Below are positions 24,355-35,719 of a stretch of 64,000 nucleotides of DNA, piece after piece. The notes below the pieces were generated by a model. The model made no database searches, had not been told where the DNA came from, and worked only from the letters and a program-made list of their open reading frames with translations. The stretch is from Podaxis mareebaensis (Eukaryota; Basidiomycota; Agaricomycetes; Agaricales; Agaricaceae). The stretch spans positions 309,483 to 373,482 of the forward strand of contig JAEUWP010000602.1 in assembly GCA_018524725.1 (NCBI GenBank). The letters are read 5' to 3'. Numbering within the stretch: the first letter of the stretch is position 1; each line of letters opens with the position of its first letter. Made by a program: the position numbers and the translations under genes.

Positions 24355-27300
24355 TTAGAAAAGCCCGATAACGCGGCCTGTTTCGGGGTCCAAGCCAACC
24401 TCCCAGAAGCCAGGACGCGTTCCCAAACCGGGCATGGTTTGCATGTCACCCAAAATTGGATACAAAAACCCAGCACCCGCAGACAAGCGGACAGAGCGAA
24501 TGGGAAGGGTGAATCCTAGAATTCACGCAGATCAACTCTGGTCTGTGACTACTTACAGCTGGAGAACTTACCTGAAGGAACATTCTTGAGTTTAGGGTCG
24601 TGCGAGAATGAATACTGCGTCTTGGCCATGCAAACTACGAACGGTCGTCAGTATCACTCCCCCCAAGAGACATTAAAACAAGACTAAATCCTCACTTGGG
24701 AGATTCCTATATCCTTGTCTAGTATAGGTCTCAATTTGAGTTTTGGCAGCCTCAGATAGCTCAATCCCGTCGGCGCCGTAAATTTCCTTGGCGATAATCT
24801 CGATCTTTGTCTCGATAGGAAGATCAAGGTCATAGAGGAATTTAAACTCGGAGTCGCCTTCGCAAATGGCAATAACAGCCTCTGCGAGGGCACGGGCACC
24901 AGCACCACCCTTTGCCCAGTGGTTACTAACGACTGCGCCATCAGCGCCGCCAGCAAGGCATTCGTCACGGACAAGGGCGAGTTCAGCTTCAGTGTCGGAA
25001 CTGCATTCGTAGCGATGAGCAAATGCGCTGGAACAGGACAGATGTTGACGCCTTACGCGAATTGATTAATAGCAACAATGACCTTGACACCAAACTTCTT
25101 GGAATTCTGGATGTGCTTGACCAAATTCTTACATCCCTCCTTGAGAGTAACCAGATCCTCCTTGGTGTAAGTATCCGCAAGCGGCTTTCCAGGGGTAACC
25201 TCGGGTCCACCACCGTGCATCTTGAGGGCACGTGTGGTAGCTACGATAACAGTGGCATCAGGTTTGAGCCCACTCACACGGCATTTAATATTGCAGAATT
25301 TCTCCATGCCCATGTCGGCACCGAAACCGCCTTCGGTGAGGACGTAGCCGACACGATCTGATGGGTCGCCTTCTTCCGTACCAGCGAGTTTCAAGGCAAC
25401 GCGGTCGGCGAGGATGGAAGAATTGCCGTGGGCGATATTAGCAAAAGGACCAGCGTGAACAAAGACAGGTGTTCCCTTGGATCATGGTTTGAGTGTCAAC
25501 ACCTGGTTACTGGCTTATTCGACGTACCTGGAGGGTCTGCATAAGATTGGGCTTGATAGCGTCCTTCATCAGAACGGCAAGGGCACCGGTGACACCGATA
25601 TCGTCAGCGGTGATAGGATCACCGCGCTTGCTGGTAGCAACGACCATAGCACCAAAACGCTCCTTCATATCCTCGAGTGAGGTGGCCAAAGCAAGGATAG
25701 CCATAACCTCACTGGCGACGGCAATATCGAAACCAGTTTCGCGAACATGGCCTTGTTCGGTGGGGTTCTGACCAATGGTAATCTTTCGCAGGAAACGGTC
25801 GTTGGTATCAAGGACACGGTTCCAGGTGATGGTGTTGATATCGACATCAAGGCGGGCAAAGCGATTGATTTCTTCAGGAGTCAAGTCGTCAGGATTGGTC
25901 TTCTCAATGCCGAGTTTCTTCAGACGTTTGAGCATGAGGGGTGCGAATTCGCGTTTGCCCTTCTTGGTGGGGACAAGACGGCTGTACAAGGCCTGGCGGA
26001 GCGTTTAGAATACTCCCCGGTATAGTTACATTGTTCACAGACCTTGTCGCTCTGAGTCGCCTCATGGAAAATGCGGGCATCCAGGGCGGCAGCTGTCCAC
26101 AGAGTCAATAGCAGTCCAGGCTGGTTGGCTTGTAACTTCACCAAGAAGGTTGTTGGCAGCAGTAACGGCATGAATGTCACCAGTCAGGTGCAGATTGAAC
26201 TAGGCACCTTTCAGTGAACGGCAAAAGAGAACAGAAGCAAGAGCCAACCTCGTCCATAGGGATGACCTGGCTGTAACCACCACCAGCGGCACCACCCTTA
26301 ATACCGAAAGTAGGGCCCTGACTAGGTTGACGAATGCAAGCGAAGGAAGGTCTACCGAGTTCTGCGCCCAGAGCTTGGGCAAGACCTATTGTGGTTGTCG
26401 ACTTGCCTTCACCGAGCGGAGTGGGAGTGATGCTTGTTCCCGTTGAGTTGGGTGAACGCCGAGATACAGGAGGATAGCTTACCCTGAAACGACGATGTAC
26501 TTGCCGTCTTTGCGGCGAGCAAGGCGATCGAGCACGCTGAGATCAACCTTGGCCTTGTATTTGCCGTAGTTCTCAAGCTCATCAGGAAGCAAACCAATTT
26601 CTTCTGCCAATTGGGAGATTGGTTTGGGAGTCTGGGCCATCGAGATCTCAATGTCAGAGGGGACTTTCTCAAGTATATTGAGCTTGAGGGGTTTGATCTT
26701 GCGGGAGCGTGCTTCTTCCCAGAGACGTTCGGCGGACTTGAGAGTGTTCTCCATGAGTAGGGCAACTGTCATTGGACCAACACCACCGGGAACTGGGGTG
26801 ATATGCGACGCCACCTGAGAAGCGGTGGCGAACTCCACATCCCCGACTAGTCTCTGACCAGACTTTTTGGTCTCATCTGAAGATACTTGGTGACTACATT
26901 GATAGGGAAGGGGGAAAAATAGCTTACCAGGAACATAATTGATACCAACGTCAATAACGACAGCACCGGGTTTAAGCCAGGATCCCTTGACATATTCAGG
27001 TTTACCAATGGCAGAAACGACGACATCGGCAGTTTTAACCTGACAACACTTCAGCAAACAATAGTTCAGGAAAAAAGGATGCAGGCGCACTATTTCTTCG
27101 ATGTTCTTTGTTTTGCTGTGGCATTGAGTGATCGTGGCGTCCTTATTTCTGAGCATCGAAGCGACAGGGCTACCGACAATATCACTGCGGCCGAGGATGA
27201 CGGTGTGGGCACCTGCAAGAGGAACACCCGTGGACTCCAGCAGGCGAATGACACCGGCCGGAGTGCATGGAGCAAATAGAGGTTCAGAGGCACGAGAAGA

Positions 27301-27821
27301 CAAATGTCCGATATTGTATGCATGGAAACTGCGGACAAGATCGTGAGTTTAGGGGCTGATCGCGTGACAAAATGAGGACCTACCCATCGACGTCTTTCTG
27401 AGGACTAATGGCCTCAGTCACGCGTCGTTCGCCGTCGGGTTTGATATGGTCGCCGAGGGGTAGTTGTACTAGCACGCCACTGATTGTCTCATCTTTGTTC
27501 AGCCTCTCGACGACGCGGATGATCTCGTCGACTTCGGCGCCAGCGGTGATCTTGACATGTTGGAATTTGATGCCGACTTCCTCAGACGCCTTCGCTTTCA
27601 TGCGAATGTAGGTCGAGGAGTCTGGGCGGTCGCCAACCTGGACAACTGCGAGCTGGGGCTGGAAGCGAGGGTACCTGGCTTGGAGAGACTTGATCCTGTC
27701 GGCAACGCCCTGACGGATTGACCTAGTTGGTGGAGGTTAGTGATAGATCGAGGAAAAGGAGACATAAGACGCACTTTGCAATGGCCGTGCCATCTATGAC
27801 TGTTGCAGACGCAGAGGCCAT
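24355..27821 (-). CDS. ADE3: C1-tetrahydrofolate synthase (trifunctional)
   Basis: Combines methylene-THF dehydrogenase, methenyl-THF cyclohydrolase and formate-THF ligase, supplying one-carbon units for purines and methionine. The N-terminal third has [39 protein letters not shown], the dinucleotide-binding GRSDIVGSP, and [19 protein letters not shown]. The ligase has the ATP-binding [62 protein letters not shown], and [11 protein letters not shown]. It ends [26 protein letters not shown]. The length of about 940 residues is standard. The start [11 protein letters not shown] lacks a clear mitochondrial presequence, so I infer the cytosolic isoform. It is head to head with the GrpE gene, 407 bp between starts. 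Confidence 0.96.
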
Positions 27822-28228
27822 GGTGTGGAGGTGATTGGAAGATAAGGTGCGACTGACAGCAGCACGCATGATCATCCCGGACATTAGGCCTTATGAGGCA
27901 GCGGAAGCCCGTGTTTCCAGCGGGTAATAATTCAACGCCGGGTTGAGAAAGAAAAGCACACAAATCCAGACAAACAATCCAGCTTTTCTTTGACTTTTTT
28001 GTCTTCGTTGGCAGATCCAACCTTTTCCTTCCTCGAGCTAGGTGGCGATTTTTTTTGGACCCCTCCGTCCCCCTTTCGGATCGCACCACGCCGGCCCGCT
28101 CCTCCGTCCCCCGTGCTGTCTTCCCACGCAGGCTCCGGTCAAATTTCGACATTTTTGCACGGAAGTAAGCGGACAGCAAGCTACGCTACACCTACAACTC
28201 CACACATCCCTCCCCACTTTCCACCGCT

Positions 28229-29014
28229 ATGGCCTCCGCCCTTCTCAACTCCTTCAAGGCCTCCACCACCGCCATCTCGTCGCGGTCACTGACACGCGCC
28301 ACTCCCCGCCGTCTCCCCGCCGTGTCTCATTTGTCCAAACGTCATTACTCGGAGGACAAGTCGACCAATGGTGCAGCGGAGCGGGAGAAGAGGGATGAGA
28401 AGGAGGACGCAAAAGCTGATGCTGGTGACAAGTGTGCTGAGACACTTGAGAAGCTAAAGGCCAAAGAGGCTGAGGTTGTCGACCTTACTGTAGGTTATGC
28501 CAGCTCTCTTATGACTTCATAATTCATCCTGACAAATTCCGTAAAGGGCCGGCTACGATACCTCCAGGCAGATTTTGTCAACCTTCAGCGGAATGCGGCG
28601 CGCGAGAAGGAGCAAACACGCGACTATGCCATTAGCAAGTTCGCTGGTGACCTCCTCGAGACAGTCGATGTCCTTGCCATCGCGCTCAAGTCCGTACCCC
28701 AGGCAGCACTCTCAAAGGAAACGTCCGAATCATCGGAACCCCTTTCGAAGAGCCATGGAGAGTACCTTCAGGACTTGCATACGGGTGTTGAGATGACCCA
28801 CCGCCTTCTCCTCCAAACGCTCTTCAAGTACCACGTAAAACCGTTCGACCCCACTGGCGAGAAATTCGATCCCAACTTCCACGAAGCTCTCTATCAGGCT
28901 CCAATACCTGGTAAAGAGCCTGGCACCGTAGTCGACTGTCAAAAGATTGGATACACTATAAAGGACCGGGTTCTGCGAGCAGCGCAGGTTGGTGTAGCAC
29001 AGGAGTCGTCATGA
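28229..29014 (+). CDS. MGE1: Mitochondrial GrpE nucleotide exchange factor
   Basis: Matrix co-chaperone that exchanges ADP for ATP on mitochondrial Hsp70 during import and folding. The N-terminus (MASALLNSFKAS, then SRSLTRATPRRLPAVSHLSKRHYS) is a presequence rich in Arg/Ser. A charged linker leads into the long dimerising helix (LEKLKAKEAEVVDLT, spliced to GRLRYLQADFVNLQRN). A four-helix segment and the small beta domain follow (GEKFDPNFHEALYQAP, GTVVDCQKIGYTIKDRVLRAAQVGV). There are two exons and about 243 residues, the usual length. The start is the first in-frame ATG and gives the full presequence. Confidence 0.95.
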
Positions 29015-29187
29015 TTTATACACGGACTCGTCGAGCCGTTCCCATCCTATCCATTGGCCAATTGCTCGCATTAGATTTGTCGCACTGGCCGCCACAGCTG
29101 TCAAAATTATATAACTACGACTAATTCACGACTCTCAACTCTACGCAATACTTATATCCACAATTATCCGCGAGTGGCCATCCTCCG

Positions 29188-30686
29188 TCACCGGACTTCG
29201 ACAGCGAACTGTTCCTTCAGCCGCGACACCACCAGGTCCTGGATCTCATTGACTTCCTCGTTCGATAGTGACCTAGATAGGGATGATACTTAGAATATCA
29301 CACGAACAGTGAAGAGGCGAATATACCTATCCATAGACCTATAGTTGATCCTGAAGCAGTTACTGGTCCTGTTCGTCTTGGGATGCACAAAATGGTCAAT
29401 CTAGAATCATGTTTGAACACGACATTGATGATAACAGACTGGGAGCATCCTACCTTCTTAACATCTTCCACTAGATCGCCAGCCACATCCCGAACAACAT
29501 CGCAGAAGTCATTATCGTGCAGCGAGATCTCGCGTGGTAGCCAGAAGCTAACATCCTTGAAGCAAGACGGGTACTTCGAGTATGGCTTGAATGTCGTAAT
29601 CCTGCCTTGCTCGAATTGGGAGAGGAAGCGCTCGTCGCTCGACCAGAAGAGACGAATGTCAGGTATTGAAAACAGCACCATGGCTATTCGTTCTAGGCCC
29701 AACCCAAACGCCCAACCAATCTTATTCTGTACGCCTGGGCATCACGCTTTGTTAAGTTCCATTCTCTGAAATGCCGATGTTACTCACTCACCTGCCGTGT
29801 CCAGCGTTGCCTGTCTGACAACACCACACCCAAGAATCTCCAACCACTTCCCCTGGAAAAAGACCTCCACTTCAAAACTAGGACTGGTGAACGGGAAATA
29901 GGCTTCAATCCACCTAACCCTCAACGGCTCCTCCTTCCCCACACCCGCACCCGCGCGTCCAAAAATCCTCAGAATCAAATTATTCAAAGACAACTTCAAA
30001 TTCCTCGCCAGCGCCTCCGCGAATACAGGATCGTGACCTTCTTGTACCGGATTCGTCTCGGTCACATTCGGCACGTCCTCGATCACAATGTTCTCCTTCG
30101 CCAATAATCCCTCCAGCCTCAGATTATCCTCCTCCACCTCTTTCAACCCATTCACGTCTGCAGTGAAGATCTTGGCACCCTCAACTTGGTGGAATACGGG
30201 ATAATGAGACCCGTCGATTTCATCGCGTCGATATACATCCGCTGTGAGAAGCCACTTCGTTTCTCCATTCCTGAATGTCTCAACTTCGTGAGCAGACGTA
30301 TGTGTACGCAGCATGAGGTCCCTGTTGATATAATAGCTATCTGTGACAGAGCGTCCGGGGTGATCAGGTGGGAACGAAAGTTCATCGAAATTTTTGAACG
30401 GCGTAACAAGAGGGGAGAGCGACGAGAGGTGAGCAAAGTCGGGGTAAGCTGATTCTATGAGGCCTCGGAGAGTGCTTAGTGGGTGATTGTGTTTGGTATG
30501 TAGTCGTAGAGGGATTTTTGAGATGATACTGGGCGTGATGTTGGTTATTTCGTCCGTCGGGTATTGCTTGCCCAGGATTTCTATGGTTCTAGGGAGTGGG
30601 GAGGGACTAGCGAAGGACATGGCTCTAGTCCAAGCCAATCTGCGGTAGCATTGCGCGCAGCGCCGTGTTATGAGTCTAAGAGACAT
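29188..30686 (-). CDS. MSF1: Mitochondrial phenylalanyl-tRNA synthetase
   Basis: Monomeric class II synthetase that charges mitochondrial tRNA-Phe. From the chosen start [17 protein letters not shown] there is an Arg-rich presequence. The catalytic core follows: [36 protein letters not shown], a motif 2 region ([29 protein letters not shown] in part), [25 protein letters not shown], and the motif 3 region [16 protein letters not shown]. The C-terminal FDX-ACB anticodon-binding domain is seen in [20 protein letters not shown] and [11 protein letters not shown]. The frame is open 57 codons upstream to 30857, but that extension is not presequence-like. The length of about 425 residues is normal. 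Confidence 0.95.
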
Positions 30687-31714
30687 CCTGGGTAACCGTC
30701 TTTGAACCTTGCCAAGTCCTCGACGCGTCTGAAGTTCACAAAATACGCGCGGCGCGGTCCGGGCGGAAGGCCACTGTTTGGTCATGTTATTTTCGGGAGC
30801 TGTTGGACCTCGGACTGAGTAGAGTTCGGAATCAGATGTATCATTGCCAGGATACACAGATGCCAGCCAAATTTATCTTTCAACTACTTATGTTGCCCGT
30901 GTTCGTCTTTGACGTTAATATACTTACTTGGAATCTCGTTTCGTTTGAGAAACGCCACTAATTTATTCACATATTGTCACAGTCTGCCAGAGAGACGACC
31001 TCTTCATGTTGTGCAGCCCTTTCGACCTCTTACATAGGTCTCAACTTGGCTAATGTCCTCGAGTCATTATTATTCGTATATGCTCCATCAGAATAAGTCA
31101 ACTTGCCAATTGCAAGGCGATGAAAGGGAGTGGCGGATTCGTGGTACCCCCATTTCAGAAGCAATTAGAGTGATAACATAGTGCACAATATTACTTGTTG
31201 CCCTGCAACAAGGTGTGAGGTGCCAACATTTCAGCACATGAGTCTGGATGGCGGCAGGATTCTGCTACGGGCGGAGGATGTGAGCCACTGGGAGACTGAA
31301 CACGACAGTGTCTCAATCACACACTCTGGGACACCGCGACAAGTATGGCCTAAGTCAATTACTCCAACATGCGAAGTTTCAACAAGCTCAACAAGGCATA
31401 ACCGACGTTAGGAGAATTCATCCGCGCGAGATATGATGCCAACGTATCATGGTATATTCGACGGTGACACTAAGCTACTCTACACTATCTACCACTATCG
31501 TAAGGCAAGACTGTCATCAATCCATCAAGAGGAACTAGTCCTTCTAACATCCGTAATAATCGTAAAGGCGTGAGGTATAACATAACGGCAGAGGGGGTAA
31601 ATAAATGTGGGATGTAGAAAGGCTGGCAACAAACTGTTCAAAAGAAAGCAAGGAGGCGAAAAGATACAAAGTACAAGAAGTGAAGATGAAGCACAACGCA
31701 TACGACCCTAGAGT
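30687..31714. other. Intergenic region between the mt-PheRS promoter and the membrane coiled-coil gene
   Basis: About 1 kb with no supported gene; the frames present are short or lack an ATG. It contains a perfect 8-bp inverted repeat with a 3-nt spacer at 31194-31212. It should include the PheRS promoter and the 3' UTR of the downstream-ending minus-strand gene. Confidence 0.45.
31194..31212. repeat. Perfect 8-bp inverted repeat with 3-nt loop
   Basis: CTTGTTGC, a CCT spacer, and GCAACAAG form a perfect hairpin in an otherwise featureless intergenic region. No T-run or other terminator feature follows it. Its function is unknown. Confidence 0.6.
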
Positions 31715-33148
31715 CTACCATCGACCGCCAAACCAGCGGGCGGGAGGTCTTGTGGCCCGAGGTCGCGCAACAGTCTTGGCAGGGGGCTCCTCATACTCGG
31801 TTACAATTTCGATTTCAGTGGTACGAGGACTCTGATCGGTCTTTGATTGACTCTGGGAAACGGGAGATGGTTTGGGAGCAGGGCGGGTGCTTGCAGGGGG
31901 AGGAACGGTAACAGTTTGTGTCTTGATCAAAGTTTCATGGACAGTTTCGGCGACGATAGGTGGGAGTTCTTGGTACTAGAAAAAGGGAGAAGAAACAATG
32001 TTAGCACTTGTTCGGTAAAATAAATATCAGAAAAGGGCAGGGGGGGTCGCAGACCGATGATCGAAAGGATAAAAGAGTTCATCACGTGTACGACGCGTAA
32101 CGCGACGAGATCGAGGCTCGATCGATCGAAGATGGTATCAGTTAATACACGATCGGGATGTACTCCACTTTCATGATCGACGGTCTACGAGGACGAGGGG
32201 GACAAGGAAGGAATGTCGCAGTCCCCCTAGCCCATTAGGGATGATGGATGATGGGGGGATGGAGGGATTCCTACGGACTGGACTGAGCGAAGTATTGACT
32301 TGTTCCCCCATCGCCTTAAAGATCGGATCGACGGGTAGGAGGCGTGGCTACCTTAGGGGCTTTCCGCTTGGGTGCGGGGGGCTCGTAAACATATTCTTCC
32401 TCGACGCTTTGAGGGTTATCGTTGCCAAGAGCACTTTAGGCAGGTCAGAATCTTGCTGATACGGTGATCGCCCGAGTAAAACTCACATTAGTTGTTCCAT
32501 GATCCAAGCCTCGCGACGTGCAGCATCGTGCTCACGACGGTTGACGTTCTCTTCGCGCTTGCTGATATCTCTTTCACGCTCAGCGATCTTGAGCTCGCGT
32601 TCAAGAAGCTCCTCAGCGCGGGCTCCAGTCCAGCCGGGGGGCGTAAGAGAATCTTCTTTGACGATTTCCTTAATGATAGTTGCTGCTGGGGCAGTGACAG
32701 TTTCGATGGTGGTCGTTGCAGAGCAGGGAGGGCAGGCAGCGGGTGAAGGAACAACACCACCGGGTGCACCAACCAGGAGTTCCGCCTCGCGACGTGCGAC
32801 CTCCGCTTCACGGACGGCGACGGCACTCTCACGAGCGATGAGGGCCTGGGTGCGTTTGGGAGTTAGGTACCCCAAGACACCAGAGCCACCTTCGGTACTG
32901 CCGGCGGTGGGCGCATTGGAAGGGAGGGAAAGCATGACAGCAAGGACCGCCAGAACAAGGGAAAGAACAAGAAGAAGAGTGGTGGATGAGATAGTGCGGT
33001 GGTGATGGTGGGATGACGAGCTACGGTGACGATGCTCGCGGTGCTCACGGTGTTCACCGTGATGAGAGGAAGAGGGATTACCGGCCATCCTATCTTTATG
33101 GCCCATGATTGAGGTTACATACGAGGACATGGTTTCGAAGTGTCTCAC
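31715..33148 (-). CDS. His-rich single-pass membrane coiled-coil protein, unknown function
   Basis: Three exons, about 336 residues. The N-terminal tail has a His/Arg/Glu repeat (EHREHREHRHR) and a run of His (SSSSHHHHR). One transmembrane helix follows (TTLLLVLSLVLAVLAVMLSL). After it come heptad-like charged helices (RESAVAVREAEVARREAELL and a second block around ELKIAERERDISKREENVNRRE), a Pro/Lys segment, and a Ser/Thr/Pro tail ending RPPARWFGGRW. I do not recognise the family. The layout suggests a membrane-anchored, self-associating protein. The start could be Met 1 (33148) or MSSYVTS (33130). The last intron, 31976-32351, is about 376 nt, several times the local norm. Confidence 0.78.
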
Positions 33149-33372
33149 CGCTCAGCGCAGACAAGGATGTTGTGGTTGTGAGAGGAGGGCGTAAGAGAAT
33201 TGACGACGTGGTGAAAGTTGAAGCGTGTCGAAACGCGCAGATCGGGTGAAAGTTGAGTGAAGAGAGGTAACGCACAAGAGAGGGATTTAAGAAGCGGGCA
33301 AGTGGGGGACGGAGGACAAGGTAACGCAATTGTCTCCCCGTCAAATTTTTGCCATTTTCATTGTTCAACCAA

Positions 33373-33427
33373 CACGTGTCACAGCACGTGTACGGTGATA
33401 ATGGCACTGCACGTGCACTTGTGACAC
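33373..33427. promoter_or_regulatory. Inverted CACGTG (E-box/G-box) element between divergent genes
   Basis: Three CACGTG hexamers lie at 33373-33378, 33385-33390 and 33410-33415. The outer sequences form an imperfect dyad: GTGTCACAGCACGTG (33376-33390) and CACGTGCacttGTGACAC (33410-33427). CACGTG is the classic site for bHLH and some bZIP factors. The element lies between the starts of the membrane coiled-coil gene (33148) and the Nur1-like gene (33587), so it could serve both. Confidence 0.6.
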
Positions 33428-33586
33428 ATCACCCCATTTTTTTTCGCTTCCGTGTTTGATTGCAGGGGGGGGACGTGCAAACAGGCACAAAGCGAGCGGC
33501 AGAAGGAGTACACCAGTCAGGTGACTTTGCCGCACGCTGGTCAGACGCGTTTCAACGCCTGATTATTGTGTTTCTCCCTTGCAGCC

Positions 33587-34969
33587 ATGTCCCTCCGTCG
33601 GTTTGCTCAGGAAAATTATGCTGGGGTCACAGGATCTCCACGCTCATCTGCCCCACAGAGTAGCAACTCCTCGCCAAAGTCTCCGCTCGTCAATCCGCCG
33701 TCTACTCCGCGAAACAGGCCCTCCATTGGTCTCTATCGTTCTCCTGCTTCGACTCCCTCAATCTCATCCTCGATCCCCTTTGACTGGGAGGCAGCCCGCT
33801 CACGAAGACCACCTCCATATTCCACGCCTCAGAACAAAATTCGCAAGTCCGTGGGTGTCTCCAATGGTAACGGGACATCAGCACGCAAGGCGGTCATCCG
33901 TAAAAAGTCCCTGTATGAAAAGTCGGTCTCTGTCTCTTCTCGTAAGATCCGCATATGCTTATTACTCCCGGTTACAGAATTAAGTCAATTCCGTCTACTA
34001 TCGCATTCGAGATCGCACTCTTCCCCCACAACGTCCCCCTCCCATCTCCCAAAACCTCGGCCAAAATACTCGGCGGCGCAATGCATTTCCTTCACCTCTG
34101 TACACGCATAAGCCAGATACGTAAGGTTCCCGACTCCGACCTCGGATGGGAGGACATGTACCGCGAGAGTGAAGGAACCTCATGGTTTGACTGGGTAAGC
34201 CCGTTCATGTATCAACCGATGGTTCGAAGACCCTTCACTAACACGTTTACGATACCCTCAGACAATACCAATGACACTCCTCCTTATATTAGGGTCTGTT
34301 TTCAACACAGCTTATCTCTTCTCCCGCACAAGGATCTATCAATTCTATAAACGCGTCGATCCGCTCTCCTCACCGAATGCTAAGACAGTGGCTGCGGAAC
34401 TCGACTTTGAACCGCTCAAACCACCCTCGCTAGGAGCTCAGCTGCGCTCCGGAGCATGGTACGCTTTCTCGTACTCATGGCGCTGGCTCCTCGGCATGAG
34501 ACCTCCCTCAATGAATAAACCTGTTCCTCCCAAAATGACCAAAGTGCAACAACTGCTGGTGTGGAACCCAGGTGAACTTGAACTAGAGTTGTTCAGCCTA
34601 TATTCCCCCATCCATGCGCTTTTGTGGTTAGCGACATCTTCATCGAATTGGATGCTCATGCTATTCATAATGGGATTGACTGGCGTGCAGGTATGACATC
34701 CCTCTCATCCAATACACATGGATGCTGACGCACGACCAGCTAAATATTCTCGTCCACTCTTACACTACCTTGATCAAAGACAAGGAACTCATCGCTGCTG
34801 AAGTAATGAGCGAGTACAACGAAGGGGTACGTTCGCAAAGACCTACCACCATAAACTCCCGCTTATCGGTGCTGTTTTGCAGTTCGTTTATCCACGTGTA
34901 AATCCTATTCGCAGAGATGCTGCTGTGATGACCCACCAATCGGAAATGGTGAATATCTGGGAGGACTGA
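33587..34969 (+). CDS. NUR1: Nur1/Mug154-like nuclear rim membrane protein
   Basis: About 365 residues in six exons. The N-terminus is Ser/Pro-rich and disordered (MSLRRFAQENYAGVTGSPRSS). A conserved region with membrane segments follows: IPSTIAFEIALFP, WEDMYRESEGTSWFDW, TLLLILGSVFNTAYLFSRTRIYQFYK, and MLMLFIMGLTGVQ. It ends EYNEGFVYPRVNPIRRDA. The layout and the YNEGFVYPRV-type motif match the fungal Nur1/Mug154 (DUF2418) family. In budding yeast Nur1 anchors rDNA and telomeric chromatin at the inner nuclear membrane with Lrs4/Csm1 and Heh1. I chose the ATG at 33587 because it starts MSLRRFAQENY; the frame is open slightly upstream. Confidence 0.82.
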
Positions 34970-35257
34970 GTTTAAATTATGCTCCTGTACCTTTGTACGC
35001 TTGCTCTCAGTTTTCATGGTACTTTCACGAACAATGTTCCCTTGCATCTCTGGATTCCCTGTACATGTTTTGTTCATTACCAACCTTGCATAAGACTATG
35101 ACTGGTTATTCTCCCTTTCATTCGGGCATCGGCTATGAGACAGCACCAGTTACCAATATACCTAACGGGATATACAAAGGGCCTACAGAAAATGCATACT
35201 GATATATCTATATCCATGGCAAGGAAAAGGGAGTGCATGAAAACGTCAAAAAGGAAA
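34970..35257. other. Intergenic region between the Nur1-like gene and the tRNA
   Basis: About 290 bp. It shows only short unrelated frames and the T-run that ends the minus-strand tRNA. Confidence 0.4.
35248..35252 (-). terminator. RNA polymerase III terminator of tRNA-Ile
   Basis: A TTTTT run on the minus strand begins 5 nt after the tRNA discriminator base, the usual distance and form of a pol III stop. Confidence 0.8.
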
Positions 35258-35346
35258 TGCCCATATCGAGATTCGAACTCGAGACCCTTGCATGGCCAGA
35301 ATGTAACCTCATAAGTACAATGCTCTACCGGCTGAGCTATACGGGC
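35258..35346 (-). tRNA. tRNA-Ile(UAU) with a 16-nt intron
   Basis: The full cloverleaf folds. The acceptor stem is GCCCGTA with TATGGGC. The D-arm region TAGCTCAGCCGG doubles as the A box. The anticodon stem is TTGTA with TGCAA, and the loop CUUAUGA has U33 and anticodon UAU, reading AUA. The T-arm is TCGAG-TTCGAAT-CTCGA, which contains the B box. The discriminator base is A (35258). Folding requires removal of 16 nt (35294-35309) directly after position 37, the standard nuclear tRNA intron position. CCA is not encoded, as expected. Confidence 0.92.
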
Positions 35347-35719
35347 TTGGAAAAGTTAAATAGCCTTACTAATAGGTCCCTTATGGGACCGGAACCCAAC
35401 AGTGAAGCACACAGCGACCAGGATCCAATGTCAACTGTAGTGCTCTAAGACCACAAACCGGGGGTGGCTATTACCATGTGGTCGGAGATGATGGGATTCG
35501 ATGTCAGAATCACTTTTGGAGGGGAACGGCCTTAATGGTTTGAGCTGGGTAAGCTGTTCAGTGTTCTAAGGAGACTGCACTGGGCATATTACAATGGTTA
35601 CAAATAGGTTGTACCCCTACGTAGGCATGGATGTACGAGAGAATTCAGAATGCAGCAACTATGGTACTACTAGAAAACAGAACATTCTGCCCTTTAAGAA
35701 TCTAAGTCTTGTTCAACCA
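35347..35719. other. Intergenic region between the tRNA and the ABC ATPase gene
   Basis: About 370 bp with no ORF or RNA structure that I can support. It should include the ABC gene's 3' end. Confidence 0.4.

Noticed and set aside
30687..30857. A 57-codon N-terminal extension of the mt-PheRS frame
   Set aside because: It is acidic at the start and not presequence-like, while the internal Met at 30686 begins a typical Arg-rich mitochondrial leader.
32499..33005. 168-codon open frame on +
   Set aside because: It is exactly antisense to the coiled-coil exon of the membrane protein. Arg/Ser-rich shadows are expected opposite Ala/Glu/Arg heptads.
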